Part shown: positions 1-8,420 of the stretch, piece by piece
Layout: every line of letters begins with the position of its first letter
Numbering within the stretch: the first letter of the stretch is position 1
Assembly: GCF_030406325.1 (NCBI RefSeq)
Contig: NZ_JAUEQY010000013.1
Coordinates: 124,001-188,000 of the forward strand
Reading direction: 5' to 3'
DNA length: 64,000 bases
Source: Actinomadura sp. DC4
GTDB lineage: Bacteria > Actinomycetota > Actinomycetes > Streptosporangiales > Streptosporangiaceae
Notes under the pieces: model-generated
Seen by the model: only the letters and a program-made list of their open reading frames with translations
The model's database searches: none
Told to the model about the DNA's origin: nothing
Translations under genes and position numbers: made by a program

Positions 1-673
1 CGCCGGGGCCGGTCGCGCCGGTGAGGCGGCCGAGCTCGGGCAGGTCGGCGAGCAGCGCGCCGAGGAGATCGGCCTGCGCGGTCAGGGCGAACGGCTCGCC
101 CCGGCGGTCGACGAGACAGCCGTGCCGGCCCGCGTACAGTTCCGGCCGGCGGCCATCGCCGGCGACCGCGACCGCGTCCGGCACCGGAAGCCTGCGGTAG
201 TTCGGCTCGGTCGCGTCGAGGACGGACAGCTGGGTCTCGTCCAGCCAGACCACCGGCAGGCGCGCGACGGCGCCCGGGGCGAGCACGGGGGCTGCGGGGA
301 CGTAGCCGGGGCGGCTGACGTGCGCCGACACGCCGGGCAGGAGGCCGCGGACCGTGGCGTGGATGAGCGGGACACGAAGGTCGGCGCGGCCGGCGAACTT
401 ACGGTGGAGCTGGGCGGGCGAGCCGTTGGAGCCGACCGCGACGACCGGGTGCCGGTCCGCGAGCGCGGGGCGCGCCGCCGTACGCAGCGCGCCGTCGAGC
501 GTCGTCGCGCCGTCCAGCCGCCACTCGCCGGGCGGCGTCTCGTCGCCGGGCGGCGCGATCAGCGGGCGGAAGCGGTCGCCGTCGAGCAGGCCGGAACCCT
601 CCGGCAGCGCCCCGGGATAGGTCAGCGGATGGCCGATCGGATCCCGGCCGAGGCCGTCGCCCGCCTCAGCCAT
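1..673 (-). CDS. Conserved-looking protein of unknown function, 3' end cut by window edge
   Basis: An open frame starts at ATG 673-671 and runs without a stop to the left edge, giving about 224 visible residues. The start overlaps the stop of the PP2C-like gene by 8 nt, so the two are probably translationally coupled. Visible landmarks are AVGSNGSPAQL near residues 79-89 and LDATEPNYRRLPVPDA near residues 152-167. No transmembrane segment or signal peptide is evident. The GSN-S-P motif reminds me of small actinobacterial hypothetical proteins, but I cannot name a family. It is the last visible gene of a GNAT / PP2C / unknown minus-strand run. Confidence 0.7.
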   Translation of the reverse strand, partial: MAEAGDGLGRDPIGHPLTYPGALPEGSGLLDGDRFRPLIAPPGDETPPGEWRLDGATTLDGALRTAARPALADRHPVVAVGSNGSPAQLHRKFAGRADLRVPLIHATVRGLLPGVSAHVSRPGYVPAAPVLAPGAVARLPVVWLDETQLSVLDATEPNYRRLPVPDAVAVAGDGRRPELYAGRHGCLVDRRGEPFALTAQADLLGALLADLPELGRLTGATGPG

Positions 674-1451
674 GGGCGACGACCAGCGCGGTGGCGTCGT
701 CGTGCGGCTTGCCGTGCGCGGCCGGCGCGGCGCGCTCGGCGTCCCGTACCGCCCCGATCACGTGCTCGGGGCCGTGGGTCCGCAGGTCTTCGAGGAGGTC
801 CCGCCACGTGTGGCCGTACCGCTCGACCAGCCGGGTGACGCCGTCGGTCAGCAGCGCCACCGTGTCGACCTCCTCCTCGGAGAACGTCGCGGTGACCGCC
901 TCGTACGCGGCGGCCCGGCTGGTGCTCGCCACCCAGAAGCCGCCTGGCCGGTTGCGATGGGACCGCACGAGCTCGCAGGTGTACGGCGGGCCGCCGGGCA
1001 GGTGCAGGAGCCGGTCGTCCTCGACGAGGTCGACGGACCCGTCGGTGCGGCGGACGAGGACCGGAGAGTCGGCCAGGACGAGGCACTCCAGCCGTCCCTC
1101 GCCCCAGCGGGCCATCGCCACGGTCGAGGAGGGGCTGTCCGGGTTGGCGAGGTCGCAGGTGCCGGCGTGCGCCGTACGCACGGTCTCGATCGCGGCGGCG
1201 AGGACGTCCTGGAGCGATCCGGCCGCGCCCGTGGCGAGCGGGCCGGCCAGCGCTCCGGCGAGCCGGTGGACCAGCCAGGGGACGTCGTGCACGCAGCCGC
1301 TGTCGACACCTGCGGGCGCGGTCGCGCCGTCGAGCACGACCGCCCAGTCGGGTCCGGCGAGGACGTAGTCCTCGTTGACGAGGCCGGGAGCGGCCTGGGT
1401 CGCGTAGGTGAGCCGCGACGGCCGTACGGCCGTCTGGACAGAAGTCGCCAT
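666..1451 (-). CDS. PP2C-like protein serine/threonine phosphatase
   Basis: This 261-residue protein has the short PPM/PP2C layout. NEDYVL near residue 25 is followed by VVLDGAT near 38, LLTDGVTRLVERYG near 205 and a C-terminal DDATALVV. The acidic residues in these motifs are the usual metal ligands of PPM phosphatases. The classic DGHGG is reduced to DGAT, so activity is likely but the substrate is unknown. It would act in the cytoplasm, removing phosphate from Ser/Thr proteins. It lies 21 bp downstream of the GNAT gene and overlaps the next gene by 8 nt, so an operon of three is likely. Confidence 0.8.
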   Translation of the reverse strand: MATSVQTAVRPSRLTYATQAAPGLVNEDYVLAGPDWAVVLDGATAPAGVDSGCVHDVPWLVHRLAGALAGPLATGAAGSLQDVLAAAIETVRTAHAGTCDLANPDSPSSTVAMARWGEGRLECLVLADSPVLVRRTDGSVDLVEDDRLLHLPGGPPYTCELVRSHRNRPGGFWVASTSRAAAYEAVTATFSEEEVDTVALLTDGVTRLVERYGHTWRDLLEDLRTHGPEHVIGAVRDAERAAPAAHGKPHDDATALVVAHG

Positions 1452-1472
1452 ATCGCCGCGATCGTAGCCCGC

Positions 1473-2402
1473 TCAGCTCCAGGTCATGTCGATCTGGTGC
1501 TCGTACGCGACGTAGCCCGCCCGCGCGAACGCACGGGCCATCGGCACGTTGCCGAGGTCGGTGGAGGCGTGGATCAGCGGCGCGTCCTGCGCGGCGAGGA
1601 CGCGGGTGCCCTCGGCGAGGAGGTCGTCCACGTAGCCGTTCCCCCGGTGCCCGGGCCGTACGCCGATGTAGGCGATGATCGGGTTGTACGCGTTGCGCGC
1701 CGGGATGACGAACCCCACCGGCTCGCCGTCCGGCAGGGTCGCGATCCGCCACCACGAGCGCGGGCTCGCGTAGCCGGCCAGTTCGTCCTCGTACTTGGCC
1801 ACGGCGGCCTCCCACGGGGACGTACGGGTCAGGTCGGCGCGGCTGTGGGCGTCGAGCGTGCCGTCGAGGACGTCGGCCATGAGGGTGATGAGCTCCACCG
1901 GCGAGCCGGGCGGGCGGAAGCTCAGCCGCCCGCGCGGTTCGGGCACGGGCGTGCCGTAGCGCCACTCCAGCCGCAGCCGCTCGACGAACAGGTGCGCGCC
2001 GGTGCGTTCGAGCGCGGACATGCGCTCTCCCACCGGCCCTCGCACGGCCGGGTCATCGCGCCAGCCGGGCGGGACGAAGCGGCAGTACTGCGGCGTCACC
2101 GGCACCTCGGCCATCGCCGTCTCCAGCAGACGCACACCGACGTCGACGCGGTCGTGGGTCGCGTCGTCCAGGTCGAAGACGTCGAGGACGTACGGCTCGT
2201 CGTGTCCGGGCCGGGCCCACCACGCGGCCCTGGCCACCAGCCGGTCGCCGCGCAGGGCGACCCACATCCACTCGGGACGCCGCAGGCCGCCGGCGAGGTC
2301 GCCGGCCAGCTCGTCGTCCAGCGAGCTCGGGAGCCGGGTGAACAGGTCGAGTTCGTCGTGCCCGGTGATCGGGCGCAGGGTCAGGTCGTACGGGTCTTCC
2401 AT
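1473..2402 (-). CDS. GNAT-family N-acetyltransferase
   Basis: A 309-residue protein with the acetyl-CoA binding signature in its C-terminal half: IAYIGVRPGHRGNGYVDDLL near residues 235-255 matches the Q/RxxGxG/A loop of GNAT enzymes. The segment after it (ASTDLGNVPMARAFARAGY) is the usual C-terminal strand-helix. The N-terminal half may be a second, degenerate GNAT repeat. ATG at 2402 was preferred to the GTG immediately before it. The substrate is unknown. It is the first gene of a minus-strand run leading to the PP2C-like phosphatase. Confidence 0.82.
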   Translation of the reverse strand: MEDPYDLTLRPITGHDELDLFTRLPSSLDDELAGDLAGGLRRPEWMWVALRGDRLVARAAWWARPGHDEPYVLDVFDLDDATHDRVDVGVRLLETAMAEVPVTPQYCRFVPPGWRDDPAVRGPVGERMSALERTGAHLFVERLRLEWRYGTPVPEPRGRLSFRPPGSPVELITLMADVLDGTLDAHSRADLTRTSPWEAAVAKYEDELAGYASPRSWWRIATLPDGEPVGFVIPARNAYNPIIAYIGVRPGHRGNGYVDDLLAEGTRVLAAQDAPLIHASTDLGNVPMARAFARAGYVAYEHQIDMTWS

Positions 2403-2924
2403 CACGGCGTTCCCCGATGAGAAGCGCGCCCGTTCACTCCGGGAGCCGGAAGGGCGCGGTGGGATCGGCGGTCATCGCCCCTCCTTTCGCGTCGCGGGTC
2501 AGGTGAGGTCAGTCCTATCTTCGGCCCCGTTTTGGCCGCAACAGGTTTTCCGCACGGTGGTGCACGGGGGACACCGCCGTCACCTTCGCGGTGACGGCGG
2601 GTGCTCTTTCGGCCGGGCGGCACCACACCGGCCGAGACGATCGCCAAGGCCGACGTGTCGTGCTGGTCGGGTCCGGCCACCGCGGCCACCGGTATCGGCG
2701 TGTTCACGCCTGGGCGGCCGACCGCCATCCTGTCCCGGTCCCTGAGCGTGCCACGTACCGGCGTCGGCAACGGCTCGACGTGCCCGTACCCGCATCGTCG
2801 ACCACCTGGCGGCGGGTACGACGATCCGTCGTCGCATCGAGGTGACCAGTGCCGTCCCGTGGGCCTCGCCGAGAGGGCAGCCGCCGCGTCACGTCGTCCC
2901 GGTCGGCCATTGGGTCGGCCCGCC
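2403..2924. other. Intergenic region without a supportable gene
   Basis: About 520 bp separate the GNAT gene from the MDR oxidoreductase gene, both on the minus strand. Open frames here are Arg/Pro-rich and lack family resemblance or ribosome binding sites. The one clear structure is the hairpin at 2574-2600, listed separately. The promoter of the GNAT-PP2C operon should lie in the left part of this stretch, but I see no convincing -10/-35 pair. Confidence 0.5.
2574..2600. terminator. Perfect 11-bp stem-loop, probable terminator of the MDR oxidoreductase gene
   Basis: Arms 2574-2584 and 2590-2600 are perfectly complementary around a 5-nt loop (TTCGC). There is no T-run on either side, as is common for actinobacterial terminators. 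It lies downstream of the minus-strand gene ending at 2925. Confidence 0.55.
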
Positions 2925-3941
2925 TTATGCCGAGACGGCGATGGCGATCTTTCCGCGCGCCTTTCCGGCGTCGAGGTGGCGCATGGCCTCCGGGACCTGG
3001 TCCAGCGGGTAGGTCCGGTCGACGCTGGGCGTCACCGCGCCCGACTCGATGAGGCCGGTGAGTCGTTCGAGGTCGCCGGAGCGCTCCCTGGTGACGAAAC
3101 CGGTCAGCCGCCGGCCCGTGAACGGCGCCAGTACTCTGGCCCGCAGCTGACGGTCCATGCTCATCGCCCAGTTGTCACCGCCGACGATGACGGCCGTCCC
3201 TCCGTGCGTGAGCGCGCGGCGCAGCCGGGAGACCGCGGAGTTCCCCGCGATGTCGATGATCAGGTCGTATCTCCGCTCACCGGCGAAGTCGCCCTGGGCG
3301 TAGTCGATGACCTCGTCGGCGCCGAGGGACCGTACGAGATCGAGCTTCGCGGCGCTGCAGACGCCGGTGACATGTGCCCCGGAGGACTTGGCCAGTTGGA
3401 CGGCGTAGCTGCCCACGCCGCCGGACGCGCCGATCACGAGCACCTCCTTGCCGTGACTCACCCGGCCGATGTCGCTCAGGGCCTGCAGGGCGGTCATCCC
3501 GGACACCGGGACCACCGCGGCCTGCTCCGGGGTGAGGTTCGCCGGCCTGCGGGCGATCCTGCTCTCCTTGGCCGCGGCGTACTCGGCGAAGGAGCCCGGT
3601 CCGATGCCGTACACCTCATCGCCCTCGGCGAACCTCGTGACCGCCGGTCCGGCCGCGACGACGGTGCCGGCGACGTCCCGCCCGGGCACGGCCTTCCTCG
3701 GCGTACGGAGGCCGAAGGCGAGGCGCACGATCCGCGGGCGGCCCGTCACCTGGTGCCACACACCGCGGTCGAGCCCGGCCGCGCGTACCCGGATGAGCAC
3801 CTCGTCGCCGGCGATCGGAGGCCGGTCGACCCGCTCCAGGCGCAGGACGTCGGCGGAGCCGTACGTGTCATAGGTGACGGCTCGCATCGTCCTCGGCGTT
3901 AAGCCGCTCGGGGCGTCGTGTGCGGGGAGGCGCTCTTTCAT
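2925..3941 (-). CDS. NAD(P)-dependent MDR-family oxidoreductase (quinone oxidoreductase-like)
   Basis: A 338-residue medium-chain dehydrogenase/reductase. The GroES-like N-terminal half contains PGRDVAGTVVAAG near residue 90. The nucleotide-binding Rossmann motif VLVIGASGGVGSYAVQLAK near residues 165-185 is followed by LGADEVIDY. The zinc-ligand cysteines of alcohol dehydrogenases are absent, so it should be a zinc-free NADPH reductase of the QOR/enoyl reductase kind. The start at 3941 is supported by AAAGGA about 7 nt upstream. It is divergent from a TetR regulator with a two-palindrome operator between them, so it is the likely target of that repressor. Confidence 0.88.
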   Translation of the reverse strand: MKERLPAHDAPSGLTPRTMRAVTYDTYGSADVLRLERVDRPPIAGDEVLIRVRAAGLDRGVWHQVTGRPRIVRLAFGLRTPRKAVPGRDVAGTVVAAGPAVTRFAEGDEVYGIGPGSFAEYAAAKESRIARRPANLTPEQAAVVPVSGMTALQALSDIGRVSHGKEVLVIGASGGVGSYAVQLAKSSGAHVTGVCSAAKLDLVRSLGADEVIDYAQGDFAGERRYDLIIDIAGNSAVSRLRRALTHGGTAVIVGGDNWAMSMDRQLRARVLAPFTGRRLTGFVTRERSGDLERLTGLIESGAVTPSVDRTYPLDQVPEAMRHLDAGKARGKIAIAVSA

Positions 3942-3968
3942 GGCCTGTTCCTTTCGTGGATGCGCTCT

Positions 3969-4003
3969 CGTACTTAGTACGGCACGCTACAGTACTAAGT
4001 ACG
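3969..4003. promoter_or_regulatory. Two-site palindromic operator between MDR gene and TetR gene
   Basis: GTACTTAGTAC (3970-3980) and GTACTAAGTAC (3992-4002) are each near-palindromic and are exact inverted copies of one another, extended by one matching C/G. Centre-to-centre spacing is 22 bp, two helical turns. This arrangement suits two TetR dimers on a shared divergent promoter region. Confidence 0.75.
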
Positions 4004-4029
4004 AAACGGCCACGGGTCCGGAGGCGGGG

Positions 4030-4695
4030 ATGCAGGGCAGGACCACTGCTGAGGAACGCACCCCGCTCAGTCGGGAGCGGGTGCTACGCGGCGCCGTCGC
4101 GGTCGCCGACGCGGGAGGCATCGCGTCGCTGACGATCCGCTCGCTCGCCCAGGAGCTGGGCGTGAAGCCGATGTCGGTCTACTACCACGTCGCCGGCAAG
4201 GAGGAGATCCTCGACGGCATCGTCGACATCGTCTTCGGCGAGATCGAGCTCCCGTCGACGGACGGCGAGTGGCGCGCGGAGATGCACCGGCAGGCGGTCT
4301 CGGCCCGCGACGTACTCAGACGCCACCCGTGGGCGATCGCCCTCATGGAGTCGCGCAGGACCCCGGGACCGGCGACGTTGCGCCACCACGACGCGATCAT
4401 CGGCACGTTGCGGGGGGCGGGCTTCTCGGTGGCGGCGACGGCTCTCGCGTACACCCTGCTCGACAGCTACATCTACGGCTTCGCGCTGCAGGAGTCGTCG
4501 CTCCCCTTCGGCCCGGACACCGTCGCGGACGTGACCGAGCCGATCATGCAGGCGTTCGCCCCCGATGAGTACCCCCACCTGGTCGAGATGGCCACCGAGC
4601 ACATCCTCCGCCCCGGCTACAGCTTCGGCGACCAGTTCGAGACCGGGCTCACCACGATCCTCGACGCCCTCGCCCGCCCGGCGGGAGGCGACTGA
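4030..4695 (+). CDS. TetR/AcrR-family transcriptional regulator
   Basis: A 221-residue regulator. The N-terminal helix-turn-helix spans about residues 14-60: SLTIRSLAQELGVKPMSVYY is the typical recognition region, followed by HVAGKEEIL. The C-terminal part resembles the TetR C-terminal ligand-binding domain found in TetR(C)-type drug or metabolite sensors. ATG 4030 was chosen because GGAG lies a few bases upstream and the HTH then begins at the usual distance; a longer in-frame extension would run through the operator. It probably represses itself and the divergent MDR gene. Confidence 0.88.
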   Translation: MQGRTTAEERTPLSRERVLRGAVAVADAGGIASLTIRSLAQELGVKPMSVYYHVAGKEEILDGIVDIVFGEIELPSTDGEWRAEMHRQAVSARDVLRRHPWAIALMESRRTPGPATLRHHDAIIGTLRGAGFSVAATALAYTLLDSYIYGFALQESSLPFGPDTVADVTEPIMQAFAPDEYPHLVEMATEHILRPGYSFGDQFETGLTTILDALARPAGGD

Positions 4696-4810
4696 CTCCG
4701 TGTTCGCGCGAGCTGTGACCGGTGGCCGGCTCCCGGCCTACGTGGCCGGGGCGGCGAAGATCGGGGTTTGCCACGATGACCTGGGGCCGGGTCTCGGCGA
4801 TGCTGGCGGT

Positions 4811-4972
4811 ATGGCAACGATCAGGAAGCTCACAGTCGCGTTAGTGATCAGTGCCGCCGCGGTGGCGCTCGGGCCGTCGGCGACCGCCGCCACGGCCTCC
4901 CCGGGCCAGTGGATGCCGAACCACGTCTCGGCGTCGCCCGACCAGTGGATGCCGAACCACGCCCCGGTCTGA
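4811..4972 (+). CDS. Short secreted peptide with duplicated QWMPNH motif
   Basis: A 53-codon gene. Residues 1-26 form a classic signal peptide: charged MATIRK, a hydrophobic core and an ATA cleavage signal. The predicted mature peptide is about 26 residues and consists almost entirely of two imperfect 11-residue repeats, ASPGQWMPNHV and ASPDQWMPNHA, ending in PV. There are no cysteines. No modifying enzyme, protease or immunity-like gene adjoins it; the TetR gene ends 115 bp upstream on the same strand. I know no family for it. Strong third-position GC and the intact secretion signal argue that it is real. Confidence 0.6.
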   Translation: MATIRKLTVALVISAAAVALGPSATAATASPGQWMPNHVSASPDQWMPNHAPV

Positions 4973-5321
4973 CATGCCGCGCATCCTCCGCGCGTGACCA
5001 GGACAGCGCCCGACCGCTCGTACGGTCCGGGCGCTGCTCGCCGCGCCCGCTGCGATCATTCGTCGCGCGCTGTCGCCGAAGATGAACGACGCCGCGATCC
5101 GGACGCTCGGGCTGACGGCCGGGCCGCCCTCGCTCGCGCCCCCGGGTGGCCTGGCACCAGGTCTCGCTTCCACCGGATCCGCGCCGGCGAACAGTGACAC
5201 CACCCCGACCTCGACCGCTACCGCCACGAAAAGGTGGTCGCCATCGACATCGAGCCCCCAGGCGGCTGAAGACGGTCGGCGCGTGGCGTCGGCCGTCAGT
5301 GCACCTGGCGGACAGGTGAAG
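4973..5321. other. Intergenic region, possible remnants only
   Basis: About 350 bp between the short secreted peptide gene and the tRNA gene. No frame has a start, ribosome binding site and family resemblance together. One plus-strand frame around 5190-5270 reads like protein (DLDRYRHEKVVAIDIEP) but is interrupted, so it may be a gene remnant. Confidence 0.4.
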
Positions 5322-5417
5322 TGGCGGAGGCGTACGGGAATCGAACCCGCCGTCGGCGCTGGGCGTCGACCAGTGGTTTTGAAGACCAAGAGGGCCACCA
5401 GGCACCCTCACGCCTCC
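5322..5417 (-). tRNA. selC: tRNA-Sec (UCA anticodon), selenocysteine tRNA
   Basis: The minus strand reads as a 96-nt tRNA with an encoded 3' CCA. The acceptor stem is 8 bp (GGAGGCGT with ACGCCTCC), the length typical of bacterial tRNA-Sec. The anticodon loop CTTCAAA carries TCA (5380-5382), which reads UGA. The variable arm is long, and the T-arm contains GGGTTCGATTCCCG. It is charged with serine, converted to selenocysteinyl-tRNA by SelA using selenophosphate from SelD, and delivered by SelB. The selD gene (8421) and the UGA-containing fdhA (13677-16886) on the same segment support the assignment. It ends 15 bp from the YidC-like gene. Confidence 0.95.
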
Positions 5418-5431
5418 GCCGAGGACTCTAC

Positions 5432-6172
5432 TCAGGCTCTCGCCTCCGGGCGCCAAAGGGTGGCGCGTTCCGCCGCGCTCCAGGCCGTCGTCGTCAGCAG
5501 GTACACCGCGGCGGCCAGCGGCACGTACGCCGCGAACAGTACCGTCCCGAACGGGAGTACCCGCATGACCTTCGACATGGCTCCCGGTGGAGGCGGCTGG
5601 TGCCGGTACATGCGGATCGACGTCCACGCGGCGACACCGGCCAGCAGCAGGAACACGACCAGGAAGACCAGTGCGTGCGGGCCGAACGGGGCCGCGGCGA
5701 ACAGCCAGCGTTCGCCCAGCGGTGTGCCCAGCAGTGTGTGGGTCAGCAGCAGGTTCGCGTGGCCGCCGATCGCCGGGGACAGGAACAGCCGGTAGACGAC
5801 GGAGAAGATCGGGAGTTGGAGCAGCGACGGCCCGATCCCGGCCCACATCGAGGTGCCCTCCGCGCGGTACAGGGCAGTGATCTCCTGATGGGCGCGTACG
5901 GGATCGGCGCGGTGGCGGTCGCGGAGCTTCGTCACCTGCGGCTCCAGCCTCTGTTTGGCCCGGCCGGCCCGCGCCTGGCGGCGGCTCAGTGGCAGCATGG
6001 CCAGGCGGACGCACACGGTGAAGACGACGATCGCGGCGGCGGCGCTCAGGCCGCCGGTCAGCGGGGTAAGGACGGACGTCAGCCCGGTGACCAGGTGGTA
6101 CGCGCCGCCCACGGCGGCGCTGAACGGATTGAACACGGCGAAAACCCTTCGGCTGCGAAGAAAAGGACGCAA
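5432..6172 (-). CDS. YidC/Oxa1-family membrane protein insertase
   Basis: A 246-residue membrane protein with the YidC/Oxa1 core. A first membrane segment near residues 45-60 is followed by a basic cytoplasmic region (RLAMLPLSRRQARAGRAKQR), which in this family includes the groove arginine. GTSMWAGIGPSLLQLPIF is the conserved second-segment signature, and three more membrane segments follow. It would insert or fold membrane proteins. It lacks the large periplasmic domain of Gram-negative YidC. A GTG at about 6136 is an alternative start. The gene 23 bp upstream encodes a small membrane protein and is probably co-transcribed. This is likely a second, accessory YidC, since the housekeeping copy usually sits near rnpA/rpmH. 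Confidence 0.88.
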   Translation of the reverse strand: MRPFLRSRRVFAVFNPFSAAVGGAYHLVTGLTSVLTPLTGGLSAAAAIVVFTVCVRLAMLPLSRRQARAGRAKQRLEPQVTKLRDRHRADPVRAHQEITALYRAEGTSMWAGIGPSLLQLPIFSVVYRLFLSPAIGGHANLLLTHTLLGTPLGERWLFAAAPFGPHALVFLVVFLLLAGVAAWTSIRMYRHQPPPPGAMSKVMRVLPFGTVLFAAYVPLAAAVYLLTTTAWSAAERATLWRPEARA

Positions 6173-6195
6173 GAAGGGCCGCGGGCGAACGGAAT

Positions 6196-6474
6196 CTACT
6201 CGGCGGCCCTCAAAAGGGCCGACGGGGCTCTGGGACGTGGCCGCCCGGCGGCGCCGGGGTCGCAGAGGCGGATGACGACCGCGCGGGACGCGTCCACGAC
6301 CGCGGAGCGCGCGGACGTCAGGGAGATCACGTCCGGGCGGCGTGCCGCCAGGACGACCAGCGCGGCGACCGCGAGGGCCGCCGCGGCGAGCAGGAAGGCC
6401 GACGGTGTCAGCGCGTCGGCGGCGGTCCAGCCCGCGATCAGTGCCGTCACCGCGACGGCCAGGATCCGGGTCAT
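6196..6474 (-). CDS. Small two-segment membrane protein, DUF6412-like
   Basis: A 92-residue protein with two hydrophobic segments (about residues 4-22 and 28-43). The C-terminal tail includes IRLCDPGAAGRPRPRAPSAL. The D-P-x-A-A-G-R-x-R-P-R-A-P tail resembles DUF6412 proteins as I remember them, often next to YidC-type genes. Function unknown. It precedes the YidC-like gene by 23 bp on the same strand, which suggests a shared transcript and perhaps a role as a substrate or partner of the insertase. Confidence 0.65.
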   Translation of the reverse strand: MTRILAVAVTALIAGWTAADALTPSAFLLAAAALAVAALVVLAARRPDVISLTSARSAVVDASRAVVIRLCDPGAAGRPRPRAPSALLRAAE

Positions 6475-6509
6475 GCCTCTGAGACGACCGCGACTCCCTC
6501 GTGGTTCCC

Positions 6510-8303
6510 TCAGTCGTATAGTGCGTCGATCGCCAGGGCGTACTTGGCGTGGATGACGCGCCGCTTGAGCTTGAGCGTCGGCGTCAGCTCCTCGCTCTCA
6601 GCCGTCCACTCGTCCGGCAGCAGCGCCCACTTCTTGACCTGCTGCACCCGGGCCAGCCGCGCGTTGGCCGTCTCCACGGCCGCGCCGACCTCCTCCAGCA
6701 CCGCCGGAGATGAGGCCAGTTCCCGAAGGTCGCCGGAGAGACCGCGCGCCGCCGCCCACACCGGTGCCACCTCGCCGTCCAGCGTGAGGACCGCGACGAC
6801 GTAGCGCCGCCCGTCGCCGTACGCCAGGGCCTGGCCGATCAGCGGGTGTTCCTTGAGGACGTTCTCGATCAGCGACGGGGCGATGTTCTCGCCGCCGGCC
6901 GTGATCATGATCTCCTTCTTGCGGTCCACGACGCTGAGGAAGCCGTCGGCGTCGAGTTCGCCCAGGTCGCCGGTGTGCACCCAGCCGTCGGGGTCGAGCA
7001 GGGCGGCCGTCTCCGACGGCAGGTGGAGGTACCCCGGCGTGCAGATCGTGCCGCGCAGCAGGATTTCGCCGTCCTCGGCGAGGCGGAGTTCGATGCCCGG
7101 CATGGCCCGGCCGACGGTGCCGAGCTTGAAGGCGTCCGGCAGGTTCGCGGTGGCGGCGCCGGTCGTCTCGGTCATCCCGTACACGTCCAGGATGCGCAGG
7201 CCGAGGCCGGCGAAGAAGCGCGCCACCTCCAGCGGCAGCGGCGCGGCGGCGCTCAGCGTCTGCCGTACCCGGTCCAGGCCGATGAGCGCCCGCATCGGCG
7301 CGAGCACCGCGGCGTCCGCGCGCGTGAACGCCTCCAGCACCTCCGGCGTCGTCGTCGCGCCGTACGAGCACGACTCGACGTACGCGCACCCGGCCTCCAT
7401 CGCCGACGCGACCGCGGCGCGGCGTGCGGAGTCCTGCTCGGCGCCGAGGACGGCCTGGATGGCGGCCATCATCTTCTCCCACACGCGCGGCACGCCGAAG
7501 AAGCCGTGCGGCCGCGCCACCGCGAGCACCGCCGGGAGCCGGGCCGGGTCCGGGCAGAAGTGAACGTGCGAGCCCCGTACGACCGGCAGGTAGATGCTCA
7601 GCACCCGGTCGGCGATGTGCGCGAACGGCAGGTACGAGACGCCGACGCTCTGCGGCGGCAGGTCCGAGGTCGCCTCCGACACCCGGCACTCGTACAGCGC
7701 CATGCGGTGGGTGATGACGACGCCCTTGGGACGGCCGGTCGTGCCCGAGGTGTAGAGCACGGTGAGCGTGGAGGAGGGCGTCAGGTCCTCCCAGCGCGAG
7801 CCGGATGAGGAGCCGAGCTCCAGGAACGACTCCCACGAGAGGTACGGCGAACCGGGCGGGCAGTCGTTCAGCACGATGACCGCCCGCAGCAGCGGCAGCT
7901 CCGACAGCACCGGCTGCCAGCGGGCGAGCTGGTCCGGTCCGTCGAGCACGGCGTAGCGCGCGGAGCAGTCGGCGGCGACGTACGCGACCTGCTCCGGCGC
8001 GAGCGTGGCGTAGAAGGTCGTCGGGACGCCGCCGGCGTGCACGACGCCGAGGTCGGCGAGGACGTGCTCGGTACGGTTGGGCATCATCAGCGCGACGGTC
8101 TCGCCGGGCTCCAGGCCGAGTTCGGCGAATGCGGCGGCGATCCGCAGCACGCGCGAACGGGTCTCGCCCCAGGTCAGGGTCTCCTCGCCCAGGGTGAAGG
8201 CGGGGGCGTCCGGATATCGGGACGCCGTCTCGAGCAGCACGGCGGGAATCGTCTCGCCCTCGATCTGCTTCTCGACCTCGGCCCGCTCGTCCAGCACGCT
8301 CAT
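6510..8303 (-). CDS. Long-chain fatty acid--CoA ligase (AMP-forming), FadD15-like
   Basis: A 597-residue ANL-superfamily enzyme. The P-loop-like A3 motif LYTSGTTGRPKGVVITHR is near residues 185-205, YGMTETTG near 375 and TGDLGELDADGFLSVVDRKKE near 445-465. The C-terminal lysine region contains LTPTLKLKRR, as in long-chain acyl-CoA synthetases. It activates fatty acids to acyl-CoA via acyl-adenylate, probably at the membrane surface. Length and motifs match the FadD15/LACS class in actinobacteria. It is divergent from selD with 117 bp between them. Confidence 0.92.
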   Translation of the reverse strand: MSVLDERAEVEKQIEGETIPAVLLETASRYPDAPAFTLGEETLTWGETRSRVLRIAAAFAELGLEPGETVALMMPNRTEHVLADLGVVHAGGVPTTFYATLAPEQVAYVAADCSARYAVLDGPDQLARWQPVLSELPLLRAVIVLNDCPPGSPYLSWESFLELGSSSGSRWEDLTPSSTLTVLYTSGTTGRPKGVVITHRMALYECRVSEATSDLPPQSVGVSYLPFAHIADRVLSIYLPVVRGSHVHFCPDPARLPAVLAVARPHGFFGVPRVWEKMMAAIQAVLGAEQDSARRAAVASAMEAGCAYVESCSYGATTTPEVLEAFTRADAAVLAPMRALIGLDRVRQTLSAAAPLPLEVARFFAGLGLRILDVYGMTETTGAATANLPDAFKLGTVGRAMPGIELRLAEDGEILLRGTICTPGYLHLPSETAALLDPDGWVHTGDLGELDADGFLSVVDRKKEIMITAGGENIAPSLIENVLKEHPLIGQALAYGDGRRYVVAVLTLDGEVAPVWAAARGLSGDLRELASSPAVLEEVGAAVETANARLARVQQVKKWALLPDEWTAESEELTPTLKLKRRVIHAKYALAIDALYD

Positions 8304-8420
8304 GCCACGCCTCCGTCAGTGTTCGCTTACTACGGCAGCATCGCACCATGTAGAACGTGATTCGGACAAGGGGAACGCGCGATAAGTTCGCTCCGGGAAC
8401 AACGACGCGGAAGGGCCGCA

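Noticed and set aside
2403-2924. Plus-strand frame after 2601 as a gene
   Set aside because: It runs antisense through the MDR gene and lacks a ribosome binding site and recognisable domains.
4811-4972. The QWMPNH peptide as a known cyclophane RiPP precursor
   Set aside because: No radical SAM maturase or other RiPP enzyme is in the window, and I cannot match the repeat with certainty to a described precursor.
5432-6474. YidC-like gene as the housekeeping yidC of the origin region
   Set aside because: No rnpA, rpmH, dnaA or gidB neighbours are present, so it is more likely an additional copy.
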